Of a stretch of DNA of 60,673 nucleotides, positions 34,858-43,318 are shown one piece after another (the stretch's first letter is position 1; each line of letters opens with the position of its first letter). Origin of the DNA: CAYTEH01 sp964436765 (GTDB lineage Bacteria > Patescibacteriota > Gracilibacteria > Peribacterales > Peribacteraceae). The notes beneath the pieces are model-generated. The model was not told the origin of the DNA. It saw nothing but the letters and a program-made list of their open reading frames with translations, and did not search any database. The stretch lies in assembly GCA_964436765.1 (NCBI GenBank), contig CAYTEH010000006.1, positions 1 to 60,673 of the forward strand, in the 5' to 3' direction. Both the position numbers and the translations under genes were made by a program.

Positions 34858-35215
34858 GGGCAACAGTGGTGAGGAAAGCCCGCGCGTCGGCTTCGAGCTC
34901 GGCAAACGGGCAACTAAGACTAGACGAACGCGGCGCGATCAACAATTGCAAAGCCGACGGAATCTCCATCGCACCCGCAGTGAGCCGGAAGGCCTCGCGG
35001 CAGCGCCGCCGCATCCTGTTCCGTTTGACCGCCGACTTATCGAGCTTCGTGCTGGCCACTGTTCCCGTGTAGAGCCCCGGCGCAGATGGGCGGGCCGACG
35101 GGTGGCGCGGGTGACCCTCGAGCCAGCGGACGTTCATGTTGCGCCCTTTCCAGACGCGCCCCTGGCGGAGGACACGGTCGCAGATTTTGCGGCCTTTGAG
35201 GCGGAGGAGAGACAT
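34832..35215 (-). CDS. rnpA: Ribonuclease P protein component
   Basis: The product has 127 residues and assists the RNase P ribozyme in removing tRNA 5' leaders. The family signature is TKLDKSAVKRNRMRRRCREAFRL (R-N-x-x-R-R core), preceded by the FK-box-like N-terminus RLKGRKICDRVLRQGRVWKG. The start at 35215 (MSLLRLKGRK) fits the family; the longer frame to 35389 is antisense to the next gene. The usual upstream neighbour, ribosomal protein L34 (rpmH), is absent: a divergent hypothetical gene begins 42 nt away. Confidence 0.93.
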   Translation of the reverse strand: MSLLRLKGRKICDRVLRQGRVWKGRNMNVRWLEGHPRHPSARPSAPGLYTGTVASTKLDKSAVKRNRMRRRCREAFRLTAGAMEIPSALQLLIAPRSSSLSCPFAELEADARAFLTTVAHGTRKKAQ

Positions 35216-35225
35216 CTGTTGGGAG

Positions 35226-35254
35226 TTGGAGGGAACGCGATTCTCGCATACAAT
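35226..35254 (+). promoter_or_regulatory. Promoter, probably leaderless, of a hypothetical gene
   Basis: TTGGAG (35226-35231) and TACAAT (35249-35254) are 17 bp apart; ATG codons follow at 35258 and 35267, so the second would lie close to the transcription start. Confidence 0.5.
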
Positions 35255-35257
35255 AGC

Positions 35258-35761
35258 ATGCCTCCTATGGCTAACCACAGCGAAGCACAATACACCGCAT
35301 GGCTCCGGGACATCACGGGCATCCAGACCTTGGAGGCCCAGGTGAAACCCGGGGACCCCATGGAAAGCCTTGCTATCGTGCTCCGGCACACGAAGGATGA
35401 TGCACGGGAAATCTTCCGCGTGCCCACCCGTTTCGCTTACACGCGGGAATTACTGGCGAAACATCTGCCCACGCACCTGCACCACCGCAACACGACACTC
35501 GATATGCGTATCGATCTCGCAGACATCCTCAACAATCCCGAAAGCCTGGATGAGTGCCTGGCCGCCTTCCCGGAGACGCGCGCCGACATGGAGGAGGTGA
35601 AAAACAAGGCACTCGAAGTGGAGACACTCGGCGGTGCGCCGGATATAGCGCTCCTCATGCGCGAATCAAAACGGCAATTGCAGGAATGGCTGCTGACGCT
35701 GGTGGATACCGATATCATGCGCCTGCAGAGGTTTGTGGATGCGCGTGCGTGGAAACATTAA
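35258..35761 (+). CDS. Hypothetical soluble protein (about 167 aa)
   Basis: I do not recognise this protein. It is helical and rich in Leu, Glu and Arg (ESLAIVLRHTKDDAREIFRVPTRFAYTRELLAKHLP), without signal peptide or membrane segment. The first ATG (35258) is three bases after the -10 box, so translation probably starts at 35267 (MANHSEAQ). Its stop codon overlaps the stop codon of the convergent gene by three bases. Confidence 0.6.
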   Translation: MPPMANHSEAQYTAWLRDITGIQTLEAQVKPGDPMESLAIVLRHTKDDAREIFRVPTRFAYTRELLAKHLPTHLHHRNTTLDMRIDLADILNNPESLDECLAAFPETRADMEEVKNKALEVETLGGAPDIALLMRESKRQLQEWLLTLVDTDIMRLQRFVDARAWKH

Positions 35762-36684
35762 GCAAGCCTGCGCCTGCGCGCATCGGAGCTGCCACTGAAA
35801 TCATTGGCCTTCAGGCCGCCTTTGATGATCGCACTTTTTTCCTCCATGGAGATCATCAACTTTACGGTCGCGGCCTCGTCGCACATTTCTTTCAGGGACG
35901 CGCACTGCGCCTGCGGAATACCCAACTCCTCCAAAACCGGATACAACTGTGTGATGGCATTGGAGAGATTGCGTGCAGCCGCATAGCCGGCTTTGTCGTG
36001 CATGAAGCCGTCATGCAGGCGTTTACCCCCGCGCAGACCCCTTACGTCAGCAAGCAGATCGGAGGCCATGGTGATGGATGAGATCAGCAACAACCGGAGG
36101 TCATTGCGCTGGGTTTCCCCCTGATTCATCTGCCCGCCGCACAAAATAAACGGCAGCACTCCGCTCTTTTCGGCGAGCTCGTATGCACCGGTCTGCAATC
36201 TGCTGTACGCATCAGCATTGCGCCTACCCGGATCGACCATATTCTGAACGCAGGCGGGCACATTGCCCAGGCTCTCCACGCCCTGCTGTACCTGGGCATC
36301 CCACGCATCGATTTCCTTCTCCGTCAGCTCAGCAGATTCCGACTCCTCTGTAGCGGGTTGAAATTCATAATTCACTTTATCAGGCACGGGTTCCGAAGGG
36401 TTGTGATTGAGAAGTGCATGCGCCGCTGCTTTCACAAAATGGACTTCCTTCGAGGGAGCGTCCCCTTCCACTGCGGAATTCAGCAGCTCCAGTCCAGCAC
36501 GAATGTTTTCCAGCACCTTCGCCGCGGCTGCCGGGACTGTTCCGTTTTTGCCTTTTGCATCCTGCAGGGCCTGCAGGAGTCCGAGTATCTGTACCTCAAT
36601 CGCCTCGCCTTGACGCTTGATATCGGCGCCCTCAGCGTCCTGCTGTTCGGAAATATCACGACCTGTATTCTTGGATGCAGACAT
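35758..36684 (-). CDS. Hypothetical soluble protein (308 aa)
   Basis: I do not recognise this protein. It is acidic in its first third (MSASKNTGRDISEQQDAEGADIKRQGEAIEVQILGLL) and Leu/Ala-rich and helical after that (LRLLLISSITMASDLLADVRGLRGGKRLHDGFMHDKAGYAAARNL). It ends in SGSSDARRRRLA. The start at 36684 fits the strong promoter at 36710-36737; the longer frame to 36759 runs through that promoter. It diverges from gatC. Confidence 0.65.
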   Translation of the reverse strand: MSASKNTGRDISEQQDAEGADIKRQGEAIEVQILGLLQALQDAKGKNGTVPAAAAKVLENIRAGLELLNSAVEGDAPSKEVHFVKAAAHALLNHNPSEPVPDKVNYEFQPATEESESAELTEKEIDAWDAQVQQGVESLGNVPACVQNMVDPGRRNADAYSRLQTGAYELAEKSGVLPFILCGGQMNQGETQRNDLRLLLISSITMASDLLADVRGLRGGKRLHDGFMHDKAGYAAARNLSNAITQLYPVLEELGIPQAQCASLKEMCDEAATVKLMISMEEKSAIIKGGLKANDFSGSSDARRRRLA

Positions 36685-36709
36685 AGGAAGTGTGTGGGTA
36701 TTACATAAT

Positions 36710-36737
36710 ATTATACTACTTTTTATATTTTTTGCAA
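36710..36737 (-). promoter_or_regulatory. Promoter of the 308-residue hypothetical gene
   Basis: TTGCAA (36732-36737) and TATAAT (36710-36715) on the minus strand are spaced by 16 bp within a very AT-rich spacer shared with gatC. Confidence 0.7.
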
Positions 36738-36757
36738 GTACCTTTCTCCTTCCAGTC

Positions 36758-37081
36758 ATGAGCCAGTATTTCTATGATCTCTCGTACATGCCCTCCCTCA
36801 CCCACGAACAAGTCCGGCACATCGCCAAGCTCGCGCGCCTGCGCCTGAGCGACGCCGAAGTGGAGAAGTTCACCACCGAACTCACGAGCATCCTGAACTA
36901 CGTGGACATGCTCGGAGAAGTCGATACGAAGAACGTCGAACCCACGGCGCAGGTCACCGGCCAGACGAACTCGTTCCGGGACGACGTGGTGGAGACGCGC
37001 GCGACGCCGGATGACTTGCTGGCAACCAGCCCCCTGCCCATCAGTGATCACCAGATTATGACGCCGTCGGCGCACGGATAG
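36758..37081 (+). CDS. gatC: Asp-tRNA(Asn)/Glu-tRNA(Gln) amidotransferase subunit C
   Basis: The product has 107 residues. GatC is a small scaffold that joins GatA and GatB in the enzyme that amidates Glu-tRNA(Gln) or Asp-tRNA(Asn). The signature is LTHEQVRHIAKLARLRLSDAEVEKFTTELTSILNYVDMLGEVDTKNVEPT. Start codons at 36758 and 36788 are possible; most GatC proteins begin close to the LTHEQV motif, so the second is also plausible. gatA follows 75 nt downstream; gatB is not in the window. Confidence 0.92.
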   Translation: MSQYFYDLSYMPSLTHEQVRHIAKLARLRLSDAEVEKFTTELTSILNYVDMLGEVDTKNVEPTAQVTGQTNSFRDDVVETRATPDDLLATSPLPISDHQIMTPSAHG

Positions 37082-37094
37082 TTTCTAGTTTGCT

Positions 37095-37136
37095 GGTTTT
37101 TCGTTTTTGGTTTCGGAACGAGAAACGAAAAACGAG
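37095..37136. repeat. Inverted repeat between gatC and gatA
   Basis: ggtttttcg...ggtttcg and cgagaaacgaaaaacga form an imperfect hairpin of about 17 bp. It is another spacer hairpin with a unique sequence but the same architecture as those near 21881 and 53005. Confidence 0.5.
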
Positions 37137-37156
37137 TAAATGAATACCATCGCCCT

Positions 37157-38614
37157 ATGCTCCACTCACTCACCATCACCGACGCACATGCAAAGCTCGC
37201 TTCACGCGATGTGAGCTCCGCTGAACTCGTGCAGGAGTGCATCGCCCGGATTGAGGCCGTGGATAGCCGCTTGAACGCAATCGTGTACAGGAATTTTGAG
37301 AGAGCCCTGGCTGAAGCCAAGAAGCTGGATGCTTCGGGAACGTTTGATCACCCGCTCGCCGGCATCCCCTACCTCACCAAAGACGTCTACTGCGAGGAGG
37401 GGGTCCCCACCACCGCGTGCTCCAACATCCTGCGCAAAAAGAACTACATCCCTCCATACGACTGCACGACCGTGAAGCGCCTGAAGGCCGCGGGGGCCAT
37501 CAGCCTGGCCAAGAGCAACACCGACGAGTTCACCATGGGAGCCTCCACGGAAACCTCCTGCTATGGCGTCACCAGGAACCCCTGGGATACCACCCGCGTC
37601 GCAGGGGGCTCCTCGGGCGGTTCTGCAGCCGGAGTAGCCGCCGATGAAGCCTTTTTCGGATTGGCGACGGATACGGGTGGCTCCATCCGACAGCCGGCCG
37701 GGTACTGCTCCACGGTGGGCCTCCGCGTCACCTACGGACGCACCAGCCGCTATGGCGTGATGAGCATGGCCAGCTCTCTCGATACCATCGGCCCCATCTG
37801 CAAGACCGTGGAGGACACCGCCATCGTCCTCCAGGCGATCTCCGGGTACGACCCGCATGACGGGACCACCTCCAAAAAGCCCGTCCCCGACTACAGGTCG
37901 ATGCTCAAGAAGGACATGAAAGGCATGCGCGTGGGGATCCCCGCAGAGTACTTCATCGAAGGCATGGACAAAGAAGTGGAGTCCTCCGTGAAGGACGCCG
38001 CGACGGTGATGAAGGGCCTGGGCGCAACGCTTGTGCCCATCAGCCTGCCGCACACCAAATACGCGCTGGCCACCTACTACGTGCTGTGCCCGTGCGAGGT
38101 GAGCTCGAACATGGCCCGCTACGACGGCATCCGGTTCGGCCATGAGGCATCGAAGAAACCGGACACGCTCCTGGAGCACTATGAAACCGTCCGCAGCGAA
38201 GGCTTCGGGCCCGAAGTGAAGCGCCGCATCATGATAGGCACGTATGCCCTCTCGGCAGGCTACTTCGACGCCTACTACCGCCAGGCACAGAAGGTACGCA
38301 CGCTCATCGGGCAGGACTTCACAGAAGCCTGGAAGACGGTCGACATCGTCATCTCACCCGTGTCCCCCACCCCAGCCTTCACCGTCGGCGCGCATGCCGA
38401 TGACCCCGTGGCAATGTACCTGGAGGATGCTTTCATGGATGGCGCCGTGATGGCGGGCATCCCGGGCCTCAGCGTCCCCTGCGGCTTCAGCGGCAAAGGT
38501 TTGCCCATCGGCCTCCAGATCATGGGCCCGCAGTGGGAGGAAGGCCGCATCCTGCATGCCGCGTATGCCTACGAGCAGGCGACCGATTGGCATACCAAAA
38601 AGCCCGCACTGTAA
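37157..38614 (+). CDS. gatA: Asp-tRNA(Asn)/Glu-tRNA(Gln) amidotransferase subunit A
   Basis: The product has 485 residues of the amidase signature family. It releases ammonia from glutamine for transfer to the misacylated tRNA. The Ser-cisSer-Lys triad is readable: Lys75 in YLTKDVYCEEG, the cis-Ser within AGGSSGGSAAGVAA (about 150-160) and the nucleophile Ser176 in TDTGGSIRQPAGYC. Typical C-terminal motifs are DAYYRQAQKVRTLI and GIPGLSVPCGF followed by PIGLQIMGPQWEE. The length is normal for GatA. It follows gatC across a hairpin repeat. The presence of GatCA implies that tRNA-Gln and/or tRNA-Asn are charged indirectly. Confidence 0.96.
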   Translation: MLHSLTITDAHAKLASRDVSSAELVQECIARIEAVDSRLNAIVYRNFERALAEAKKLDASGTFDHPLAGIPYLTKDVYCEEGVPTTACSNILRKKNYIPPYDCTTVKRLKAAGAISLAKSNTDEFTMGASTETSCYGVTRNPWDTTRVAGGSSGGSAAGVAADEAFFGLATDTGGSIRQPAGYCSTVGLRVTYGRTSRYGVMSMASSLDTIGPICKTVEDTAIVLQAISGYDPHDGTTSKKPVPDYRSMLKKDMKGMRVGIPAEYFIEGMDKEVESSVKDAATVMKGLGATLVPISLPHTKYALATYYVLCPCEVSSNMARYDGIRFGHEASKKPDTLLEHYETVRSEGFGPEVKRRIMIGTYALSAGYFDAYYRQAQKVRTLIGQDFTEAWKTVDIVISPVSPTPAFTVGAHADDPVAMYLEDAFMDGAVMAGIPGLSVPCGFSGKGLPIGLQIMGPQWEEGRILHAAYAYEQATDWHTKKPAL

Positions 38615-38659
38615 ATCCCCTCCTCTCGTGCGCCTCTTCCGCAGAAAGCGCTTTTCTGC

Positions 38660-38665
38660 TATGCT
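38660..38665 (+). promoter_or_regulatory. Extended -10 promoter of the first tandem paralogue
   Basis: CTGCTATGCTGGTTCGA resembles the sequence before the second paralogue (TTGCTATAATGATTCGA, 40887-40903), including the TGC extension and the downstream cacaca/acaccca stretch. The shared promoter supports a common origin. Confidence 0.5.
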
Positions 38666-38688
38666 GGTTCGAAACCCACACACATCGT

Positions 38689-40830
38689 ATGCCACCCAAC
38701 GGAGCAGAAGGCCCGCAGGCACAGCAGTATGAGCAGATCCATAACCCGAACCTGGGCGCCGAAACCACGGCCGGTCAGGAGCTTCGCAGCGTCTCGGAAC
38801 AGACGGACAAAATGCATGTAGCGGTGCAGCGGTCGCAGAAGGAAATCAACAACAACGCGCACTGGGGACCGTTCCAGCAGGCGGAGCGCCTGTACCAGCA
38901 GGCATTCACCACCGAATTCGTAGGCAATGATCCCGCCCGGCATTTCGCGCGACCCAACGAAAGCCGCGATCCACAGGATCCCAACGGCCCGACAAAACTG
39001 GCCTTCGAACGGCTGAACAAAGCCCTGCAGACGGATACTGCCCTGCAGGCGCGCGTGCGGAGCTGGAAGGTAAGGATTTGCGAGCAGATCAACAAGCAGT
39101 GGCGAAATGATAGGGTCGATTGGACCGCGGGCCCGGGCCTGGACACGAACGCCAACTTCGACGCGCAGAAAGGGCAGGAGTACAGGGACATCCGCCCCGA
39201 TCAGCAAGTGATCGAGGGAGGTCTCCGTGAATACAACCAGGCGCTCCAGAAGTTCTACCAGGAACGGACGCAGGCACAGCCCGGACGGCCCGCGCGCCCG
39301 CCGACCATGGTCGACATGTTCAATTTCAAGATCGACTGGTGCAACAAGAAGAACGCAGAGCTCGATAAGCAGGAACAGGAAGCCACCAAACAGGGTGTCC
39401 GTCCCGCCGATGGGCGTTTCTATGCTGGTCTTGCCTGGAGCCCCACTATCGCGTGGGTGCCCGGCGGCCGCTCTGTGGCAGGCAGGCTCCAGCCGCGGCC
39501 CGCGGAGGGCCCCCAGGTGCAGGCGAAAACCCAAGGAGAGACTGAGGCTCAGGCCAAGGCGAAAGGCAGTGAGGACGCGGAACAGCGTGGCAAAGAAGGA
39601 GTGGCCAAGGAAGGGCGCGTAAAGGAGGCCCAAGCCAAAGAAGGTCAGACCAAAGAACAAACGGAAAAAGAAGTAGAAGAGAAAAACAAAGCGGACGAGG
39701 CGAAAGCAAAAGCCGAAGCGGAAGCCAAAGCGAAAGAGGACCTGGTCCGTCACGCCGAGGAAATCCGCACGCGGACGACCGCCGAGGGCGCCGAACCGAT
39801 TGCTGACCTGGATGCCCGGCTGCAAACGCCTGCTGAACAGCGTGCCGATGTACTGCAGGACTTGGTGAACGAATTCCAGGCACGCCAGGATCGCCTCGTG
39901 GACATTGCCATCGTCCCCTCCGAGGTCGAAAACAACATTGTCCTCCGTTTTACGCCCCGTCCGGGCCAGAACGCGCGCGTCAGCAATATCCTGCGCACCG
40001 CAGGCATCTCACCAGCGTTGAGCGGCACGATCACGGCCCCGCATAGCCACGCTGTGTCGTGGGACCGCGCCCTGATGGCCGTGAACGTCTTCCGCGGCAA
40101 CGACAACGAATACAGGACGTACGCAACGGAGCTTCAGGCCTTGCGCGACACGACGCGCGGGCACCAGGAAGCTGCAGAAAACCATCTCAAAACCGGCAAT
40201 AATGCCTCGGCTCTCGCAAGCCAGATATCAGTCATCGAGTCCCTCGGGAACGAACGCCGGCGCGTGAATGAGGCCTTTAACACGGTCAGCCCCGTCTATA
40301 CCGACAACGTGCAGGCGGAACTGGACCGCGTCGACAACGACATTCGAGATGCCGAAGCCCGCTACGAAACCGTCTTCAAAACGAGAGGGGAAGAGATCCG
40401 AAAGGATCAGACGGCTACGGCAACACAAGTCGTGGAAAAAATAATGCAAAATGCCGATTTGAACGCAAGGGACGACGAGCGGACATTCACGATGGCAGCT
40501 GGAAACCCTCCCGCCGAGCACACCGTGCGCATCAACCTGAACCGCGGGCCCGATATCATGACCGTCGATGGCAGGGACTGGCATCTGGAAGTGCAGACAG
40601 CCCTGGATCCTCAGAACCCGGAAGGCGGCACCTGGGGCATCGTGCAAACACAACAGCGGGCGGTCAATAACGGCATGTACCTCCTGTCGCATCACTACAA
40701 CAATGAACAGGGCTACCGCAACCTGAATTTTACCCCCGCACAGCTCTCGGCCATGGCACTGGACGCAGCGCAGGGAAGAACACATTCTTTCGAACAAGGC
40801 GCGCTGCGGTTCAGACTCGTCAGCACGTAA
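38689..40830 (+). CDS. Novel-family protein with Lys/Glu-rich linker (713 aa), first of a tandem pair
   Basis: I do not recognise the family. Residues about 95-265 are clearly related to the next gene: NFDAQKGQEYRD, RPPTMVDMFNFKIDWCNKKNAELDKQEQ and GRFYAGLAWSPTIAWVPGG. A highly charged Lys/Glu/Ala helix-forming linker follows at about 270-355. The C-terminal half has mixed helices and strands without a known motif. There is no signal peptide or membrane helix. The single shared Cys in IDWC is conserved between the paralogues. The promoter at 38660 is an extended -10 type. The role is unknown. Confidence 0.75.
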   Translation: MPPNGAEGPQAQQYEQIHNPNLGAETTAGQELRSVSEQTDKMHVAVQRSQKEINNNAHWGPFQQAERLYQQAFTTEFVGNDPARHFARPNESRDPQDPNGPTKLAFERLNKALQTDTALQARVRSWKVRICEQINKQWRNDRVDWTAGPGLDTNANFDAQKGQEYRDIRPDQQVIEGGLREYNQALQKFYQERTQAQPGRPARPPTMVDMFNFKIDWCNKKNAELDKQEQEATKQGVRPADGRFYAGLAWSPTIAWVPGGRSVAGRLQPRPAEGPQVQAKTQGETEAQAKAKGSEDAEQRGKEGVAKEGRVKEAQAKEGQTKEQTEKEVEEKNKADEAKAKAEAEAKAKEDLVRHAEEIRTRTTAEGAEPIADLDARLQTPAEQRADVLQDLVNEFQARQDRLVDIAIVPSEVENNIVLRFTPRPGQNARVSNILRTAGISPALSGTITAPHSHAVSWDRALMAVNVFRGNDNEYRTYATELQALRDTTRGHQEAAENHLKTGNNASALASQISVIESLGNERRRVNEAFNTVSPVYTDNVQAELDRVDNDIRDAEARYETVFKTRGEEIRKDQTATATQVVEKIMQNADLNARDDERTFTMAAGNPPAEHTVRINLNRGPDIMTVDGRDWHLEVQTALDPQNPEGGTWGIVQTQQRAVNNGMYLLSHHYNNEQGYRNLNFTPAQLSAMALDAAQGRTHSFEQGALRFRLVST

Positions 40831-40889
40831 AGGACCTCACCGCAGCAGGCAACGCTATTTTCTTCTACCGGAGAATCCGTTTTTTTGCT

Positions 40890-40895
40890 ATAATG
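40890..40895 (+). promoter_or_regulatory. Extended -10 promoter of the second tandem paralogue
   Basis: TTGCTATAAT with the TGN extension lies 19 nt before the ATG at 40915; no good -35 box is visible. Confidence 0.55.
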
Positions 40896-40914
40896 ATTCG
40901 ATACACCCACATCC

Positions 40915-42456
40915 ATGCCCGACCCCGTCACGAACCCGTATACCGGCACTCTGGTCTTCTCGGCGTTCAGCCCGGTGCTGCCCGAGCCGCCGCAGATCCC
41001 AGAAAGCGGTGAAATTTTTGACCGCATCATGGGGAAGATCGAACCCGAACTCACAACGAAGATGCTCCCGACGCTGGAGACGAAATATAAGGACGAGACC
41101 CCCGAGCAGCATGAAGCCCGCCAGGAACGCTACAAGCGCGCCATGGAGGAATACCGGAAGGAAATGGACGCCTATATGACGCTGCTCCAGTCCGATATCA
41201 GCCAGTACGAACGCAATGCCCGNNNNNNNNNNNNNNNNNNNNNNNNNNNNNNNNNNNNNNNNNNNNNNNNNNNNNNNNNNNNNNNNNNNNNNNNNNNNNN
41301 NNNNNNNNNNNNNNNNNNNNNNAGGGCGACCGGCAGCCTGACTCCCCTCTTTCAACTGCAGCATTTCGGTCCCAATATCGTCAATGCAAACATGGCGCTC
41401 TATCTGCTCCTGAACGCCACGCCCCAGAACGAGGAGGAAACCAAAGCCCAGGAAGCGCTCAAGGCGCGCGTGCGTGCCTTTAAGCAGTCGTTTTGCGACG
41501 ATATCAACCGGGAATGGGAAGGGCAGGGCCTCAAGTGGAGGGCGGGCGTGGGGCTGGATAACCAGACGAACTTCGATGCCCAGAAAGGCGAAACATACGT
41601 GGACGTGAACAAGGACAAGGAAGCCCTGGTGGCAGTGATGCAGGAATACAATAGTGACTTCCAGCAGTTCTATCACAACCACCTCCGGAACGCCCCGTTG
41701 GTTCGCGGCCGGCCGCAGCCCCGCCCGCCGTCGATGGGTGACATCCTGCAATTCAAGATCAACTGGTGCAGGAGCAAAAACACGGAACTCGACGCTAAAG
41801 AGGAGGCCGATGTGAAGGCCGGCAGAGAGCCGATGAAAGGCCGCGTGTACGAGGGTCCCGCCTGGAACTGGAACATCGGTTATGTGCCCGGCGGTTACGA
41901 ACAGTTGGGCCCCTCGGCATCGGTGCCGGATCCCGTCGCCCCGCCCAGCCCCGCACCTCGTCTTCCGGATCCGATACCCGCTTCACCGGCACCGAGGCCC
42001 ACGCCCCGTCCGCCACGCCAGAGACCGATCAGGCCCTCACCTACTCCGGCACCCGCACCCGCACCTACGCCCGCTCCGGCTCCCGCACCGGCACCGCGCC
42101 CGTCCGAAAGACCCGACCTGACACGGGCCGGGCGGACAGCCCTCGACAATGGCTTCAGCAGGGCTTTGGGCGGCCTGGCGCGCAGGCCTCGTGAAAACGA
42201 TATGCAGCGCGATATCCCCGTCGCCGAGAATATCCGTGACCGCATTTATAACCACGTGATCGGCACCGAGAGCTCACGGGACGGCGAAGGATTCAGTCAC
42301 CGCATCGAGTTCTCGACAGACCAGTGGAGCGCAATCGAGAAAGGAAATATGAATAACTTCCTGGAGACCATATCCAAAACCCTTGCAGATGTCGGTATCC
42401 GGCTCGAACGGACCACGACGCAGGACACGATCACTATCAGCTTCGCACGCGCGTAA
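40915..42456 (+). CDS. Novel-family protein with Pro-rich linker, second of a tandem pair, contains an assembly gap
   Basis: The product is about 513 residues if the gap is counted as 100 nt. It shares with the upstream gene the stretch NFDAQKGETYVDV, RPPSMGDILQFKINWCRSKNTELDAKEE and GRVYEGPAWNWNIGYVPGG. Here the linker is Pro/Ala-rich (about 340-400) instead of charged, and the C-terminal domain of about 90 residues (MQRDIPVAENIRDRIYNHVIG to the end) differs from its paralogue. The N-terminal 100 residues are acidic and helical. No signal peptide is present. So one conserved module is coupled to different linkers and tails. The gap at 41223-41322 happens to keep the frame open. Confidence 0.72.
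   Translation: MPDPVTNPYTGTLVFSAFSPVLPEPPQIPESGEIFDRIMGKIEPELTTKMLPTLETKYKDETPEQHEARQERYKRAMEEYRKEMDAYMTLLQSDISQYERNAXXXXXXXXXXXXXXXXXXXXXXXXXXXXXXXXXXRATGSLTPLFQLQHFGPNIVNANMALYLLLNATPQNEEETKAQEALKARVRAFKQSFCDDINREWEGQGLKWRAGVGLDNQTNFDAQKGETYVDVNKDKEALVAVMQEYNSDFQQFYHNHLRNAPLVRGRPQPRPPSMGDILQFKINWCRSKNTELDAKEEADVKAGREPMKGRVYEGPAWNWNIGYVPGGYEQLGPSASVPDPVAPPSPAPRLPDPIPASPAPRPTPRPPRQRPIRPSPTPAPAPAPTPAPAPAPAPRPSERPDLTRAGRTALDNGFSRALGGLARRPRENDMQRDIPVAENIRDRIYNHVIGTESSRDGEGFSHRIEFSTDQWSAIEKGNMNNFLETISKTLADVGIRLERTTTQDTITISFARA
41223..41322. other. Assembly gap (100 N)
   Basis: A run of 100 N lies within the second paralogue, just before its conserved module. Confidence 0.99.
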
Positions 42457-42472
42457 AATCGCTACGGAGGAC

Positions 42473-43102
42473 TTACTGAAGAAGCCAGCGAAGGATCCCC
42501 TTCTTTGGAGTCTTCACGGAGTCCCCAACGTCGCCCGCGGGGCTATGCTGGGCAGGCTTCTTGGATGCCTTCGTGGACGGCGTGGATGTCGTCTGATGTG
42601 CGGGCTTCACGGAGGGTGCCTGCTCAGCCTCCGTGGAAGGCTGCTTGGAGGCAACATCGACAGTGGATGCAGCCGGGGATTGCGCTTCGGGCAAGGCGAG
42701 CCGCTGCTGCAGGGAACCCATGAGGATGTTTCCCTCGCGGAGACGTTCGTTGAGAGACTGGATCACCTCGAACTGCTTCTCGATCTGCGTGTTTTTGAGT
42801 TCCAATTCCCGACGCAGGATCTGGAGCACGTCCGTGTTCGCTCCCGTCTTGAACTTTTGCTCTTGCAACTGGGCTCTCTCAAAATTCTTCATGAGGACGT
42901 CCTCACGGATTTTCCACGTGAAGTTCTCACCCTTCTTTTTGAAGACATCCACCTGCTTCACACTCGGTTCAATGGCACCGCGGTCGGGGTGCGCAGCGGC
43001 CTCCGCGATCTGCTTGATGAGACGGCGAACCGTAGAAGGGGAGCGGCCGGTTTTTTGTACGGCCTCGGCAATGGTAAGAAAGGTGGCTGTGGGGGTGGTC
43101 AT
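42473..43102 (-). CDS. Helix-turn-helix and coiled-coil protein
   Basis: The product has 209 residues. The N-terminus (FLTIAEAVQKTGRSPSTVRRLIKQIAEA) looks like a helix-turn-helix that reads a DNA-binding excisionase or MerR-like fold. A long coiled coil follows at about 85-135 (LQILRRELELKNTQIEKQFEVIQSLNERLREG), then a Pro/Ser/Thr/Lys-rich disordered tail ending KGILRWLLQ. This layout occurs in plasmid-type DNA-binding and partition-related proteins, but nothing around it suggests a plasmid. It converges with the second tandem paralogue (16 nt). Confidence 0.65.
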   Translation of the reverse strand: MTTPTATFLTIAEAVQKTGRSPSTVRRLIKQIAEAAAHPDRGAIEPSVKQVDVFKKKGENFTWKIREDVLMKNFERAQLQEQKFKTGANTDVLQILRRELELKNTQIEKQFEVIQSLNERLREGNILMGSLQQRLALPEAQSPAASTVDVASKQPSTEAEQAPSVKPAHQTTSTPSTKASKKPAQHSPAGDVGDSVKTPKKGILRWLLQ

Positions 43103-43318
43103 AGGGCTCCACGGTAGCCTCCGCGGATGCCTCCGTGAAGATTCAACCTTGGAAATACGCTTGCGCCATGGAGGTCTCCATGGCGTCTTCCTCCATCCCC
43201 CGACCCCTTCCGGAATTTATCCTGAGTGGGATCGAAGGATGGGAGGAAGGGGAAACCTGCCTGGTGCATATGAACAATGCCCGCCTCTCCCGTGGAGAGG
43301 GGGTTAGGGGGAGAGGAA
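43103..43318. repeat. Spacer with palindromic repeat units
   Basis: The spacer holds a short duplicated region (ggcgtggatg/ggtctccatggcgtc type) and the palindrome cgcctctcccgtggagagggggttagggggaga (43283-43316 region), related to the repeat inside aguA. No gene is seen. Confidence 0.5.
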
